Below are positions 6,706 to 15,040 of a DNA stretch of 64,000 nucleotides, one piece after another. This stretch comes from Chryseobacterium suipulveris (lineage in GTDB: Bacteria > Bacteroidota > Bacteroidia > Flavobacteriales > Weeksellaceae). Below the pieces are notes generated by a model. It had not been told where the DNA came from. It was given only the letters and a program-made list of their open reading frames with translations, and searched no databases. The translations under genes and the position numbers were made by a program. The stretch covers positions 1,513,501 through 1,577,500 of the forward strand of contig NZ_CP094532.1 in assembly GCF_022811685.1 (NCBI RefSeq), given 5' to 3'. The first letter of the stretch is position 1, and every line of letters begins with the position of its first letter.

Positions 6706-8700
6706 ATGAAACTAAAAACAGTTTTAATTGCCACTGCAACGCCGTTTCTTATGAATGCACAGAACGTAATGACTCCCGAAATCCTGTGGACACTCAACCG
6801 GATTGGTGTTTCGGCAGTTTCACCAGATCACTCGTCGGTCATCTATAAAGTGAGTAAAACCGATCTGAAAACAGAAAAATCTAACAGTGAAAATTATTTT
6901 CTGAACCTCAAAAACAATATTCCGGCAGGAATTGATCTGGGTAAGAAATCAATCGTTCAGTGGGATAAGAACGGGCTTTATGCGCAGGAAGGAGAAAAGA
7001 TCTACCTTTCCAAAGATTCAGGGAAAACCTGGACAGAATTCTACACCATCGGTGAAGCCGACAATATTATCATTTCTCCGGACGGGAAGAAAATTGCCTT
7101 CAGCAAAGAAGTTCAGATGGAAAAAATCTTGGGAAAAGACAAGTATAAAGACACCCCGAAATCTACTGCTCAAATCTACACTGACCTGAACCATCGTCAT
7201 TGGGATACGTGGAATACTGGGAAATATAATCACGTGTTTGTTGTGAATGTTTCGGAGAACGTTTCTGCAGCAAAAGATTTATTGGAGGGGAAAATTTGGG
7301 ATTCCCCACTGAAACCTTTCGGCGGAAGCGAAGATTTCGTGTGGAGCCCGGATTCGTCACAATTGCTTTATGTGGTGAAACCAAAATCAGGAAAAGAATA
7401 TGTGACATCGACCAACACTGATATTTTCGCTTATGACTTGGCGACAGGAACCACCAAAAATTTAACCGAAGAAAATAAGGGATACGACAATAATCCTGTA
7501 TTTAGTCCCGATGGGAAATTTCTGTTGTACACCTCGATGAAGAGAGACGGTTTCGAAGCCGACAAAAACGACATTAAAATCATCAACTGGAAAACCGGTG
7601 CAAAAATTAACCTTACCGCAAACTGGGACGAAAGCGTTTCGGGAGGAATTAGCTGGAGCGAAGATTCAAAAATGATCTATTTCTCTTCCGCTTTCCGTGG
7701 AACAAAACAGCTTTTTTCATTAAACCCGAACAACGGCAAAATCACGCAGATTACCAAAGGTGACTTCGATGTGAACGATATTTATTTCGCAGGCAAAAGT
7801 TCTGCGCTGGTTTCAAGAACGGATATGAACCACAATGCCGATCTTTATTCGGTTAACCTGAAAAGTGGAGTAATGGCGAAAGTGACCGACGTGAACCAAG
7901 AAAATTACGCGAAAATCACGTCATCAAAAACTGAACTGAAAATGGTGAAAACCACCGACGGCAAAGAAATGGGAGTTTGGTTCGTGTACCCGCCGAATTT
8001 TGATCCCGCCAAGAAATATCCTACGCTGCTTTATTGTCAAGGAGGGCCGCAATCCGCACTCACACAGTTTTTCAGTACAAGATGGAATTTGGCATTAATG
8101 GCTGCAAACGGCTACATCGTGGTCGCACCAAACCGAAGAGGAATGCCTGGATGGGGAACCGAATGGAATGAAGCCATCTCTAAAGATTGGGGAGGACAGC
8201 CGATTCGTGATTATCTTTCTGCAACGGATTTTGCAAAAACTTTACCTTATGTAGATGGAGACAGAATGGGAGCAGTCGGCGCAAGCTACGGCGGATACAG
8301 CGTTTTGATGCTTGCAGGAGTTCACGGGAACCGTTTCAAAACCTTTATTTCTCATAACGGACTATTCGATATGAAATCCTGGTACGGAACTACGGAAGAA
8401 TTGTTCTTTGCCAACTGGGACATTGGCGCACCGTGGGACAAGCCGACTCCGAAAGCGTACACCGAATTCAACCCAAGTAACTTTACCGATAAATGGAATG
8501 CACCATTAATGATTATTCAGGGAGGTTTAGATTTTAGAGTTCCTTATGAACAGGGAAATCAGGCATTTCAAACTGCAAGATTAAAAGGATTGAAATCGAA
8601 ATTCCTTTACTATCCAAACGAAAATCACTGGGTTCTGAAACCGCACAACGGTCTGGTTTGGCAAAGAGAATTTTTCGATTGGCTGAAGGAAACTTTATAG
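6706..8700 (+). CDS. S9 family peptidase (prolyl oligopeptidase / acylaminoacyl peptidase type)
   Basis: A 664-aa serine peptidase for short peptides, probably periplasmic. The signal peptide is residues 1-18 (ending LMNAQ). A seven-bladed beta-propeller (about 25-410) has WD40-like SPDGK blades. The alpha/beta-hydrolase domain (about 420-664) carries the full triad: Ser527 in GASYGGY, Asp609 in GGLDFRVP and His641 in NENHW. The oxyanion region QGGPQSA is present. It is transcribed alone: a -7 box TAATTTTG lies at 6678-6685 and a terminator at 8729-8758. The substrate preference cannot be read from sequence. Confidence 0.93.
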   Translation: MKLKTVLIATATPFLMNAQNVMTPEILWTLNRIGVSAVSPDHSSVIYKVSKTDLKTEKSNSENYFLNLKNNIPAGIDLGKKSIVQWDKNGLYAQEGEKIYLSKDSGKTWTEFYTIGEADNIIISPDGKKIAFSKEVQMEKILGKDKYKDTPKSTAQIYTDLNHRHWDTWNTGKYNHVFVVNVSENVSAAKDLLEGKIWDSPLKPFGGSEDFVWSPDSSQLLYVVKPKSGKEYVTSTNTDIFAYDLATGTTKNLTEENKGYDNNPVFSPDGKFLLYTSMKRDGFEADKNDIKIINWKTGAKINLTANWDESVSGGISWSEDSKMIYFSSAFRGTKQLFSLNPNNGKITQITKGDFDVNDIYFAGKSSALVSRTDMNHNADLYSVNLKSGVMAKVTDVNQENYAKITSSKTELKMVKTTDGKEMGVWFVYPPNFDPAKKYPTLLYCQGGPQSALTQFFSTRWNLALMAANGYIVVAPNRRGMPGWGTEWNEAISKDWGGQPIRDYLSATDFAKTLPYVDGDRMGAVGASYGGYSVLMLAGVHGNRFKTFISHNGLFDMKSWYGTTEELFFANWDIGAPWDKPTPKAYTEFNPSNFTDKWNAPLMIIQGGLDFRVPYEQGNQAFQTARLKGLKSKFLYYPNENHWVLKPHNGLVWQREFFDWLKETL

Positions 8701-8728
8701 TAATGATACCGTAATTTTGAAAAAATAC

Positions 8729-8758
8729 AAGCAGTCGTATGATCGGCTGCTTTTTTTT
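8729..8758 (+). terminator. terminator of the S9 peptidase gene
   Basis: 9-bp stem AAGCAGTCG/CGGCTGCTT with one G-T pair, a 6-base loop, then eight T. Confidence 0.88.
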
Positions 8759-8793
8759 CTATTCATAAAATACTGCTTGAAACTCATTTTTTA

Positions 8794-8801
8794 TATTTTT
8801 G
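8794..8801 (+). promoter_or_regulatory. -7 element upstream of the DUF6090-like gene
   Basis: TATTTTTG fits TAnnTTTG and lies 19 bp before the ATG. A TTG at 8777-8779 is closer than usual (14 bp). Confidence 0.5.
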
Positions 8802-8819
8802 TACAAATAAAACTTAACT

Positions 8820-9545
8820 ATGGCTGAATTAGAAGTAGCAAAATCTACCAAAAAAATCTTTACCACAGCAAAATCCAAAGAGCATTCGCTTTGGGAGAAA
8901 ATTAAAAAAATAGGGATGGAAGTTGCGATTATCGTTTTTGCGGTTTCACTTTCCATTGGATTACACAGCTGGAGTGAGGCAAGACATGAACAAAATGAAG
9001 TAAAAGTTTTTCTCGAAGGTTTGAGAAATGATCTGCAAAAAGACAGACAGGAAATGTTGGGAGATATAGAAGCATATGAAAACCAGAAAAAGGCATTTAA
9101 TTATCTTTCACAAATTCCCAAGGGAACACAAGCTGATTCCGACAGCATAAATGCACACTCCAAATATTTTTATAGTTTTACCGGCTACGGCGGAAATACA
9201 GGCAGGTACGAAGGGTTCAAGTCATCGGGAAAGATCGGGTATATCGAAAACGATTCGCTGCTCAACAATATTTTGGATCTGTACGAAGAAAAAATTCCTA
9301 TACTTACGATTTCTACAGATTTTTATAAAAATCAAAAGATTCGCTTTGCAGAATATATTACCGAAAATACAGTGGATTACCCTGAAGGCAATTTAACGCA
9401 GGTTTTGGCATCCGATCCGGTGAAAAACCGAAGCAATATTTATTTGAGTTCCGTTAATCAGATTATTGATAATTACAGGAAATGTGTTTCCAAAATTGAT
9501 ATTATTATCGAACAGATTGACAAGGAGCATCCAAAAAAGCATTAA
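8820..9545 (+). CDS. DUF6090-like membrane-anchored protein
   Basis: A 241-aa protein with one transmembrane helix at about residues 36-58 (GMEVAIIVFAVSLSIGLHSW). A conserved segment (SEARHEQNEVKVFLEGLRNDLQKDR) follows it, then a helical domain outside the membrane. This layout (short cytoplasmic start, one helix ending in a W-E motif, then FLxxLxxDL) is shared by an uncharacterised family common in Flavobacteriia, annotated as DUF6090 or similar. The function is unknown. The gene stands alone between terminators. The family assignment is by memory and is the weak part. Confidence 0.7.
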   Translation: MAELEVAKSTKKIFTTAKSKEHSLWEKIKKIGMEVAIIVFAVSLSIGLHSWSEARHEQNEVKVFLEGLRNDLQKDRQEMLGDIEAYENQKKAFNYLSQIPKGTQADSDSINAHSKYFYSFTGYGGNTGRYEGFKSSGKIGYIENDSLLNNILDLYEEKIPILTISTDFYKNQKIRFAEYITENTVDYPEGNLTQVLASDPVKNRSNIYLSSVNQIIDNYRKCVSKIDIIIEQIDKEHPKKH

Positions 9546-9578
9546 AAAATGGTCGGGAAACTTCCTGACCATTTTTTT
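9544..9578. terminator. bidirectional terminator
   Basis: Stem AAAATGGTC/GACCATTTT extended by GGGA/TCCT, with A-run and T-run on either side. It separates the convergent genes ending at 9545 and 9583. Confidence 0.85.
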
Positions 9579-9582
9579 AAAC

Positions 9583-10131
9583 TTAAAGTTGAACCCTGAT
9601 CTTGAATCCGGTGTTGAGTTTCATTTTAATTACGTCGGTTGATGGTCGGCTCGCCATCACTTCGATAATCAGTGAATTTTTGTTGGTTCGGAAGTAGTCA
9701 ATCAATTCTGCATCGTTTGATGAGAAGGTAATGCTGTTCGGATTGGTGTTGTTCTGTACCGAAGCTATGAGCTTTTCTGGCTGATTGGGCGACTTAATGT
9801 ATAAATTGGCGTTCTTAATCACATCCAGTTTGTTCCCAAGTTGTGAACTTACATACTCAACGGTTAGTGCATTAAGCTTTACCGATTTCAGATTATTGAT
9901 CGAAAAATTCTGATTTTGTTCTTTGATTTTGGCATCAAGATCAATATTCATCTCCAGTTCAGGAGCTCGTGTATAAGAAGTTGTGCTTACCGCGGCAAAC
10001 GGAACCTCTATTGTCGTACTAAAAGGTACATCAAACGGTGGGAGCACGTCCAAAACGGTATTTACAACATCTCGGCAACTGCTCACAATAAACAGGAAAA
10101 GCATTCCTGTAAGTAACGTTAATTTTTTCAT
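9583..10131 (-). CDS. hypothetical lipoprotein
   Basis: A 182-aa lipoprotein with a type II signal peptide: the lipobox FIVSSC puts the lipidated Cys at residue 19. The mature part is mostly beta with a repeated pattern (NLKSVKLNALTVEYVSS, LIIEVMASRPSTDVIKMKL) resembling small adhesin-like beta-sandwich lipoproteins of Bacteroidota, but no named domain is recognised. The gene diverges from the secreted-protein gene at 10228, with a 96-bp shared upstream region. The function is unknown. Confidence 0.8.
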   Translation of the reverse strand: MKKLTLLTGMLFLFIVSSCRDVVNTVLDVLPPFDVPFSTTIEVPFAAVSTTSYTRAPELEMNIDLDAKIKEQNQNFSINNLKSVKLNALTVEYVSSQLGNKLDVIKNANLYIKSPNQPEKLIASVQNNTNPNSITFSSNDAELIDYFRTNKNSLIIEVMASRPSTDVIKMKLNTGFKIRVQL

Positions 10132-10166
10132 AGGGTTATTCTTTAATGTTTTTTTATTTGCAGTAA

Positions 10167-10197
10167 TTGTACCAAAAATTATTATTTGGTATTTTTG
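10167..10197 (+). promoter_or_regulatory. Bacteroidota promoter of the gene at 10228
   Basis: TTG at 10167-10169 and TATTTTTG at 10190-10197, separated by 20 bp: a full match to the -33/-7 consensus. Its position shows that the coding start must be downstream, supporting the TTG start at 10228. Confidence 0.75.
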
Positions 10198-10227
10198 TTT
10201 GAATACAAAATTAACAAAAAAAACGCT

Positions 10228-10866
10228 TTGAAAAATATTTTTATTCTGATTTCTGTTTTGTTAGGACATTTTACGTTTTCCCAAGTGTATTCTTTTGATT
10301 TTTTAACAAAATATGTTTTAAAAAGTGCCGATTTAAAGCATCAGGAAACAAGGGAAATCGTAACTTATTTCAATACCGATGATTTTTCTTATTACCTGAA
10401 AATCGGTGGTGAGGGAAAACAGCTTACAGCGCATCTTTATGATATGAATTCACATAAAGTTTATCACTTTACAGTTTTGCAGTCAGGAACTGGGAATGAC
10501 GTACAATTTCAATTCAAATACGTAGATTCCAGCTACAACCCCTTTTCCGACAGAAAACCAGAGAAGCTTCATTTCGCTTTTGTTCAGGACATTAATTCTC
10601 CTCAAAATGGCACCATTAATATATATACTTCCGCTAAGAAGAAAAAACTGATAAGCAGCACCGAAATCACATTCGCCAAAGCCAATAAAAATCTCTTTCC
10701 AATTTTTCGCGCCATTGCTATTCATCCTTATCATTTTGATAAAAAGATGGATATACAAGGAAATCATATTGTTAAGTTTGGGAAATTCAACAACGGAAAA
10801 ATCATTTGCTTTTACCATCTTGAAGAATACAAGAATGTGGAACTCCATCTGGAAATTCCCAAATAA
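10228..10866 (+). CDS. hypothetical secreted protein
   Basis: A 212-aa protein read from a TTG start (MKNIFILISVLLGHFTFSQ, a clean signal peptide of about 19 residues). The open frame reaches back to 10186, but that start would overlap the -7 box at 10190-10197, so TTG 10228 is preferred. The mature region is beta-rich (TDDFSYYLKIGGEGKQLTAHLYD; FVQDINSPQNGTINIYTS) and ends with a strand-rich tail. No family is recognised. It is monocistronic, with its own consensus promoter. Confidence 0.72.
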   Translation: MKNIFILISVLLGHFTFSQVYSFDFLTKYVLKSADLKHQETREIVTYFNTDDFSYYLKIGGEGKQLTAHLYDMNSHKVYHFTVLQSGTGNDVQFQFKYVDSSYNPFSDRKPEKLHFAFVQDINSPQNGTINIYTSAKKKKLISSTEITFAKANKNLFPIFRAIAIHPYHFDKKMDIQGNHIVKFGKFNNGKIICFYHLEEYKNVELHLEIPK

Positions 10867-10899
10867 TTAAATCACGCTGGCTTCTGAATTTTCAGCCAC

Positions 10900-10930
10900 T
10901 TGACAAACCCTTTTTGATGTTGTATATTTG
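10900..10930 (+). promoter_or_regulatory. promoter of queA with a long leader
   Basis: TTG 10900-10902, a 20-bp spacer and TATATTTG 10923-10930. Transcription would start near 10937, giving a leader of about 140 nt. A perfect 9-bp hairpin (GTCCGAAAA/TTTTCGGAC, 10933-10958) and one copy of the CCCCGTCCC repeat lie at its start. Confidence 0.75.
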
Positions 10931-10996
10931 CAGTCCGAAAATTTTGAGGTTTTCGGACATTACACTTCTTAAAATTCTTTCTCGAAAATTTCTTTA

Positions 10997-11024
10997 ACCC
11001 CGTCCCTAAAGGGAGGGAAATTTC
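10997..11024 (+). repeat. dispersed CCCCGTCCCTAAAGGGAG repeat, copy 1
   Basis: CCCCGTCCCTAAAGGGAGGG in the queA leader, flanked by an imperfect palindrome (GAAAATTTC and GAAATTTCC arms). The core recurs at 25298-25318, and related forms lie at 38224, 41007 and 41306. Confidence 0.65.
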
Positions 11025-11079
11025 CTTGAGAATTTAAAAGCAGTAAATCATTTTTAAACCGTAATTTAAAAAATCTTTA

Positions 11080-12129
11080 ATGAAGACATCCGATTTTAAT
11101 TTCCACTTGCCTGAAGAACTATTGGCAGAACACCCAAGTGAACACCGAGACGAGGCAAAACTGATGGTCCTCCACAGAAAGGATCAAACCATCGAACACA
11201 AATTGTTCAAAGACGTCGTAGATTATTTCGATGAGCACGACCTCTTTATCTTTAACAATACCAAAGTTTTCCCTGCGCGTCTTTACGGAAACAAAGAAAA
11301 AACGGGTGCGAAAATCGAAGTTTTCCTTTTGAGGGAACTCGACAAGGAAACCAGAGTTTGGGACGTGTTGGTAGATCCTGCAAGAAAAATAAGAATCGGA
11401 AACAAACTGTTTTTCACTGAAGACGAATCCTTGGTTGCGGAAGTAATCGACAACACCACTTCCAGAGGAAGAACTTTGAGGTTCCTCTACGACGGTTCTT
11501 ACGAAGAGTTCCGTGCAAAGCTGAAAGAATTGGGAGAAACTCCGCTACCGAAATACATCAAAAGATCTGTAGAACCAGAAGATGCAGAACGTTACCAAAC
11601 GATTTATGCAAAACACGAAGGTGCAGTTGCAGCTCCGACTGCAGGTTTACATTTTTCAAGACATTTGATGAAGCGTCTCGAAATCAAGGGAATCGACTTC
11701 GCAGAAATTACGCTGCACGTTGGTTTGGGAACTTTCAACCCGATCGAAGTTGAAGACCTCTCCAAACACAAAATGGAATCGGAAGAAGCCATCATCGACC
11801 AAAAAAACGCAGATATCATCAATAAAGCAGTAGAAGAAAAACGCCGAGTTTGCGCCGTTGGAACCACCACGATGAGAGCTTTGGAAACCTCCGTTTCATC
11901 CAACAAAAAAATCGGACCTTATCACGGTTGGACGAACAAGTTCATTTTCCCGCCACACGATTTTGGAGTTGCCAATGCAATGATCACGAATTTCCACACC
12001 CCGAAATCAACCTTATTAATGATGATCGCGGCATTCGCAGGAAAAGATTTCGTGATGCATGCTTACGAAGAAGCCATCAAGAATGAATATAAGTTTTATT
12101 CTTATGGGGATGCAATGCTAATTCTTTAG
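11080..12129 (+). CDS. queA: S-adenosylmethionine:tRNA ribosyltransferase-isomerase
   Basis: Moves the ribosyl group of SAM onto 7-aminomethyl-7-deazaguanine in tRNA, giving epoxyqueuosine at the wobble position. At 349 aa it is full length. Family motifs are visible: the N-terminal [12 protein letters not shown], the [11 protein letters not shown] segment, the [15 protein letters not shown] substrate loop (about residues 182-196), HVGLGTF, and the C-terminal [18 protein letters not shown]. It is transcribed from the promoter at 10900-10930. No other queuosine gene is adjacent. Confidence 0.96.
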   Translation: MKTSDFNFHLPEELLAEHPSEHRDEAKLMVLHRKDQTIEHKLFKDVVDYFDEHDLFIFNNTKVFPARLYGNKEKTGAKIEVFLLRELDKETRVWDVLVDPARKIRIGNKLFFTEDESLVAEVIDNTTSRGRTLRFLYDGSYEEFRAKLKELGETPLPKYIKRSVEPEDAERYQTIYAKHEGAVAAPTAGLHFSRHLMKRLEIKGIDFAEITLHVGLGTFNPIEVEDLSKHKMESEEAIIDQKNADIINKAVEEKRRVCAVGTTTMRALETSVSSNKKIGPYHGWTNKFIFPPHDFGVANAMITNFHTPKSTLLMMIAAFAGKDFVMHAYEEAIKNEYKFYSYGDAMLIL

Positions 12130-12130
12130 T

Positions 12131-12159
12131 AAGAGCCAAGGAAAAAGAGCCAAGAGCCA
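12131..12159 (+). repeat. heptamer repeat tract, left arm of a 29-bp perfect inverted repeat
   Basis: Units AAGAGCC and AAGGAAA, one base after the queA stop. The tract is the exact reverse complement of 12455-12483 (29 of 29). The two arms flank the four-helix-bundle relic. Confidence 0.85.
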
Positions 12160-12387
12160 TCAACATCGCTTGGCGCAAATTACGAAGAGTCACAAGCAGG
12201 ATCTTCAAGACCAGATTTTAGGAATAAAGTTAAAATTGCTTTACGTGAAACGCGGGAATCAAATTATTGGTTACGTGTGATAAAAGCGTTAGACGATATT
12301 CAATCTGATGAACTTGAAAGACTATTAAAAGAAAGTTTTGAATTAAAAAATATTTCTGCAGCTATAGTAAACAATACCAAACTTTAA
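12160..12387 (+). pseudogene. four-helix-bundle protein (23S rRNA-IVP / Avd-like family), N-terminal truncation
   Basis: In-frame reading from 12160 gives STSLGANYEESQAGSSRPDF, then IALRETRESNYWLRVIKAL and a C-terminal helix ending VNNTKL before TAA at 12385-12387. This is the second half of the small four-helix-bundle family found in rRNA intervening sequences and related to the Avd protein of diversity-generating retroelements. About 75 of roughly 120 residues remain. The start codon and first helix are replaced by the heptamer tract, so the break falls exactly at the repeat. Family recognition is from memory of the S(G)TSIGANY and REARETxYWLRL signatures. Confidence 0.75.
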
Positions 12388-12454
12388 AGATTATTAATTG
12401 CCGGGTTTAGTTAAAGCAATTTTACAATGACGGATTATTTTCTCGAATGTAACT

Positions 12455-12507
12455 TGGCTCTTGGCTCTTTTTCCTTGGCTCTTTTCCCTTGGCTCTTGGC
12501 TCTTTAT
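12455..12507 (+). repeat. heptamer repeat tract in the rlmN leader
   Basis: Seven consecutive 7-bp units of two types (TTGGCTC and TTTTTCC/TTTTCCC), ending four bases before the rlmN ATG. The first 29 bp form a perfect inverted repeat with 12131-12159. Confidence 0.85.
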
Positions 12508-12510
12508 AAA

Positions 12511-13545
12511 ATGAAAGACATCCGCACTCTATCTCTGGAACAACTCAAAGACTATTTCGTCACCATTGGCGAAAAGCCATTTCGTGCGAAACAGGTTTAT
12601 GACTGGATCTGGAGCAAGAACCTGCATTCCATCGACGAGATGACCAATCTCTCCAAGGATTTGCGCGATAAAATTTCTCAGGAATTTGAAATCAATCCCG
12701 TTTCTGTTGACCAACTGCAAAAATCAAAAGACGGAACGATTAAGAATGGGGTAAAGCTCCACGACGGACTTTTGGTGGAATCTGTTTTGATTCCAACAGA
12801 AACCAGAACGACGGCGTGTGTTTCTTCGCAAGTCGGCTGTTCGCTGAACTGCGAATTCTGCGCAACCGCCAAACTCAAAAGAATGCGAAACCTGGAAGTT
12901 GCAGAAATTGTGGACCAGGTTGCACTCATCGATCGGCAAAGCAAAATGTATTTCGACCGACCGCTTTCCAACATCGTTTTTATGGGAATGGGTGAGCCGA
13001 TGATGAACTACAAAAACGTGGTTGAAGCGATTCGGAAAATCACGAAACCTGAAGGTTTGGGAATGTCGCCGCGAAGGATTACTGTTTCCACTTCCGGTAT
13101 TCCGAAGATGATCAAAATGTTGGCGGATGAAGATTTGAAGGTGAAACTGGCGCTTTCGCTGCATTCAGCGATTGAGAAGACGCGAAACGAAATTATGCCT
13201 TTTTCGGAGAAATTTCCATTGACCGAAATTATGGAATCGCTACAGTATTGGTACGAAAAAACTGGAAACGTCATCACTTTCGAATACTGCGTTTGGGGCG
13301 GAATTAATGATGACGACGAACATATTAAGGCATTAATCAAGTTCTGTCGAAAAGTTCCGAGCAAGGTCAATCTCATCCAATATAATCCAATTGGTGAAGG
13401 AAAATTTGACCACCGAAGCATTAAAGCCGAAGAAAAATATGTCCGTGAATTGACCAAAGCAGGAGTTACCGTGATGGTGCGCCGAAGCAGAGGAGGAGAC
13501 ATCGACGCCGCTTGCGGACAGTTGGCGAACAAAACTGCGGAATAA
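12511..13545 (+). CDS. rlmN: 23S rRNA (adenine(2503)-C(2))-methyltransferase RlmN
   Basis: Radical-SAM enzyme that methylates A2503 of 23S rRNA and A37 of some tRNAs. At 344 aa it is full length. The [4Fe-4S] cysteines are Cys110, Cys114 and Cys117 (CSLNCEFC). The two catalytic cysteines match Cys103 (TACVSS) and Cys335 (DAACGQ). GMGEPMMNY is the SAM-binding GGE-like motif. The open frame reaches back to 12427 but only through translated heptamer repeat, so ATG 12511 (MKDIRTLSLEQL) is the start. The whole leader is repeat sequence, a good place to look for expression changes caused by repeat-number slippage. Confidence 0.96.
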   Translation: MKDIRTLSLEQLKDYFVTIGEKPFRAKQVYDWIWSKNLHSIDEMTNLSKDLRDKISQEFEINPVSVDQLQKSKDGTIKNGVKLHDGLLVESVLIPTETRTTACVSSQVGCSLNCEFCATAKLKRMRNLEVAEIVDQVALIDRQSKMYFDRPLSNIVFMGMGEPMMNYKNVVEAIRKITKPEGLGMSPRRITVSTSGIPKMIKMLADEDLKVKLALSLHSAIEKTRNEIMPFSEKFPLTEIMESLQYWYEKTGNVITFEYCVWGGINDDDEHIKALIKFCRKVPSKVNLIQYNPIGEGKFDHRSIKAEEKYVRELTKAGVTVMVRRSRGGDIDAACGQLANKTAE

Positions 13546-13626
13546 ACTTCTGAACAAATCTGCAGCAATCGAATTTCAGTTTGTTCTCAGTTGTAAACTC
13601 TTATTTACCATCCACGATAAATTTTG

Positions 13627-13634
13627 TATTTTTG
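13627..13634 (+). promoter_or_regulatory. -7 element of the toxin-antitoxin operon
   Basis: TATTTTTG matches TAnnTTTG, 20 bp before the antitoxin ATG. No -33 TTG at normal spacing. Confidence 0.45.
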
Positions 13635-13653
13635 AACGTAAATCTTATCGAAA

Positions 13654-13890
13654 ATGCGAACCATAAAAGTAAGATATCGAACACGAAAACAGCTTTCAAC
13701 ACCAAAAAAAGTATTGGAGGCACTCGACTTTGAAATAGAGGAGGACTTCCAGATTCCAAGTCCAAGCGGCGACAAATGGTTTGAAAATCCTGAAAACCTG
13801 AAGCTCATCGACAAAGGAATAAGTGATTTGAAAGAAGGTCGGAAAACTATATTCACGAAAGAACTTCAAAAAGAACTGTTGGGATTATGA
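13654..13890 (+). CDS. antitoxin-like protein of a Txe/YoeB-type module
   Basis: A 78-aa basic-then-acidic protein (MRTIKVRYRTRKQ; IDKGISDLKEGR) of the DUF2683-like group of short antitoxins found upstream of YoeB/Txe toxins in Flavobacteriia. Its stop overlaps the toxin ATG by four bases (ATGA, 13887-13890), the usual coupling in such operons. The C-terminal LIDKGISDLKEGRKTIFTKELQKE helix would be the toxin-binding part. Because the toxin is broken, this is now an orphan antitoxin. No named DNA-binding domain was recognised. Confidence 0.65.
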   Translation: MRTIKVRYRTRKQLSTPKKVLEALDFEIEEDFQIPSPSGDKWFENPENLKLIDKGISDLKEGRKTIFTKELQKELLGL

Positions 13891-14082
13891 CCTTCGAATT
13901 GGTAATATCTGATGAAGCAAAAGCTCATTTAAAACTCCACAGAAAGTCGGGTCAAAAATTACTTCTGCAAAAAATTGACAGAATCTTTGACGAGCTTCGA
14001 GTTACACCTTATTTATCAGGTTTTTGAACAACAAGTTCTCGTTGAAGTAATCGCTGCAAATGGTCATTATGACGACAGATAA
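13887..14082 (+). pseudogene. Txe/YoeB-family toxin, internally deleted and frameshifted
   Basis: The first frame reads MTFELVISDEAKAHLKLHRK and goes on to FDELRV, as in the N-terminal half of YoeB-type mRNA interferases, then stops at 14025. The second frame continues the family: HLIYQVFEQQVLVEVIAANG followed by HYDDR, ending at 14082. The central segment with the SGxWSRRIN core is missing, about 25 residues, and the two sides are out of frame. No active toxin can be made, so it is a decayed addiction module. Confidence 0.72.
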
Positions 14083-14954
14083 ATGAAGAAATTACTTTTC
14101 TTTTTCCTGCTATTTTTTTCCAGTTCGGTTTTTCGCAACAAGCCGATTTTCTGAAAATACACCGATACAAAGTTTCCACTTTGAGTGATTCGCTTCGGGA
14201 AACTTCTGGTCTCAATTTCTTTAAAGACCAACTTTACACTTTCAATGACGGTGGAAATACTTCCGAGATTTTTGAGGTCGATAAAATTTCCGGGAAGATA
14301 TTGAATGTTATCAAATCAAATCTTGAGAACAAAGACTGGGAAGCAATTACCAGCGATTCTGTAAATGTATATGTCGGCGATTTCGGCAACAATTTGGGAA
14401 CGAGAAAGGATCTGAAAATCTACAAGATTCCTTTGAATGATGCGCCAAAAAAAGATTCCATTCAGACAATTCCGTTTTTCTATCCCGAACAAAAAGATTT
14501 TACTCCCAAAAACATTAACAACGATTTCGATGCGGAAGCGATGATTTTCCTCAATGGAAAAATCCACCTTTTTACCAAAGAGTGGGTTTCAAGAGCGACT
14601 TCGCATTACATCATTAATCCGGAAATTAATGAAAACCAACCTGCGCAAAAAGTGGAAACTTTTCCGACTGGTTTTATGGTGACCGACGCTTCGTATTTTC
14701 AGGGTAAACTTTATTTGGTGGGCTATACCAAAAAGACAGAAGTTTTTCTTTCCATTTTTAATGAAACAGAATCTGGAATTTTCTTTCAAGAAAAACCGAA
14801 GAAATATTTCCTTGGATCAGCTTTATCTATCGGACAAATCGAAGGAATTGCAGTAAATGAAAATGGGATCTTTATTTCAGGTGAAGAATTCCGTTCACCG
14901 TTCGGTAAAGTTCCGCAAAGCTTTTATTTTATTCCTAAAAAAGCGCTGGATTAG
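14083..14954 (+). CDS. secreted protein of unknown function, frameshift within the signal peptide
   Basis: ATG 14083 directly follows the toxin relic and starts a good signal peptide (MKKLLFFFLLFFSSSVF) in frame 1. The mature protein lies in frame 3: FSQQADFLKIHRYKV, then SLRETSGLNFF onwards to 14954. One T too few in the T5 run at 14129-14133 (or the T7 run at 14112-14118) would explain the break. The mature 257 aa look like a beta-propeller (repeated ITSDSVNVYVGDFGNN, FLNGKIHLF, FQGKLYLVGYT, IAVNENGIFISG). Starting at TTG 14181 would give an unexported product. Either a recent null mutation, phase variation or a base-call error. Confidence 0.65.
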
Positions 14955-14990
14955 ACAGGAAGTTTATTCGTAACTCTCCCTATTTTTAAT

Positions 14991-15037
14991 TATATTTGTC
15001 CACCAAATTACTTATCACTCATCACCATCACTCATAA
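14991..15037 (+). promoter_or_regulatory. -7 box and repeat-bearing leader of the polyprenyl synthase gene
   Basis: TATATTTG at 14991-14998 fits the -7 consensus. The leader from 15009 holds near-heptamers (ACTTATC, ACTCATC, one 6-mer ACCATC, ACTCATA), ending a few bases before the GTG start. Confidence 0.5.
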
Positions 15038-15040
15038 CAA

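Noticed and set aside
10933..10958. queA leader hairpin as a preQ1 riboswitch
   Set aside because: Only a simple 9-bp stem-loop was seen, without the conserved preQ1 aptamer loop and tail, and it sits on the transcription start point.
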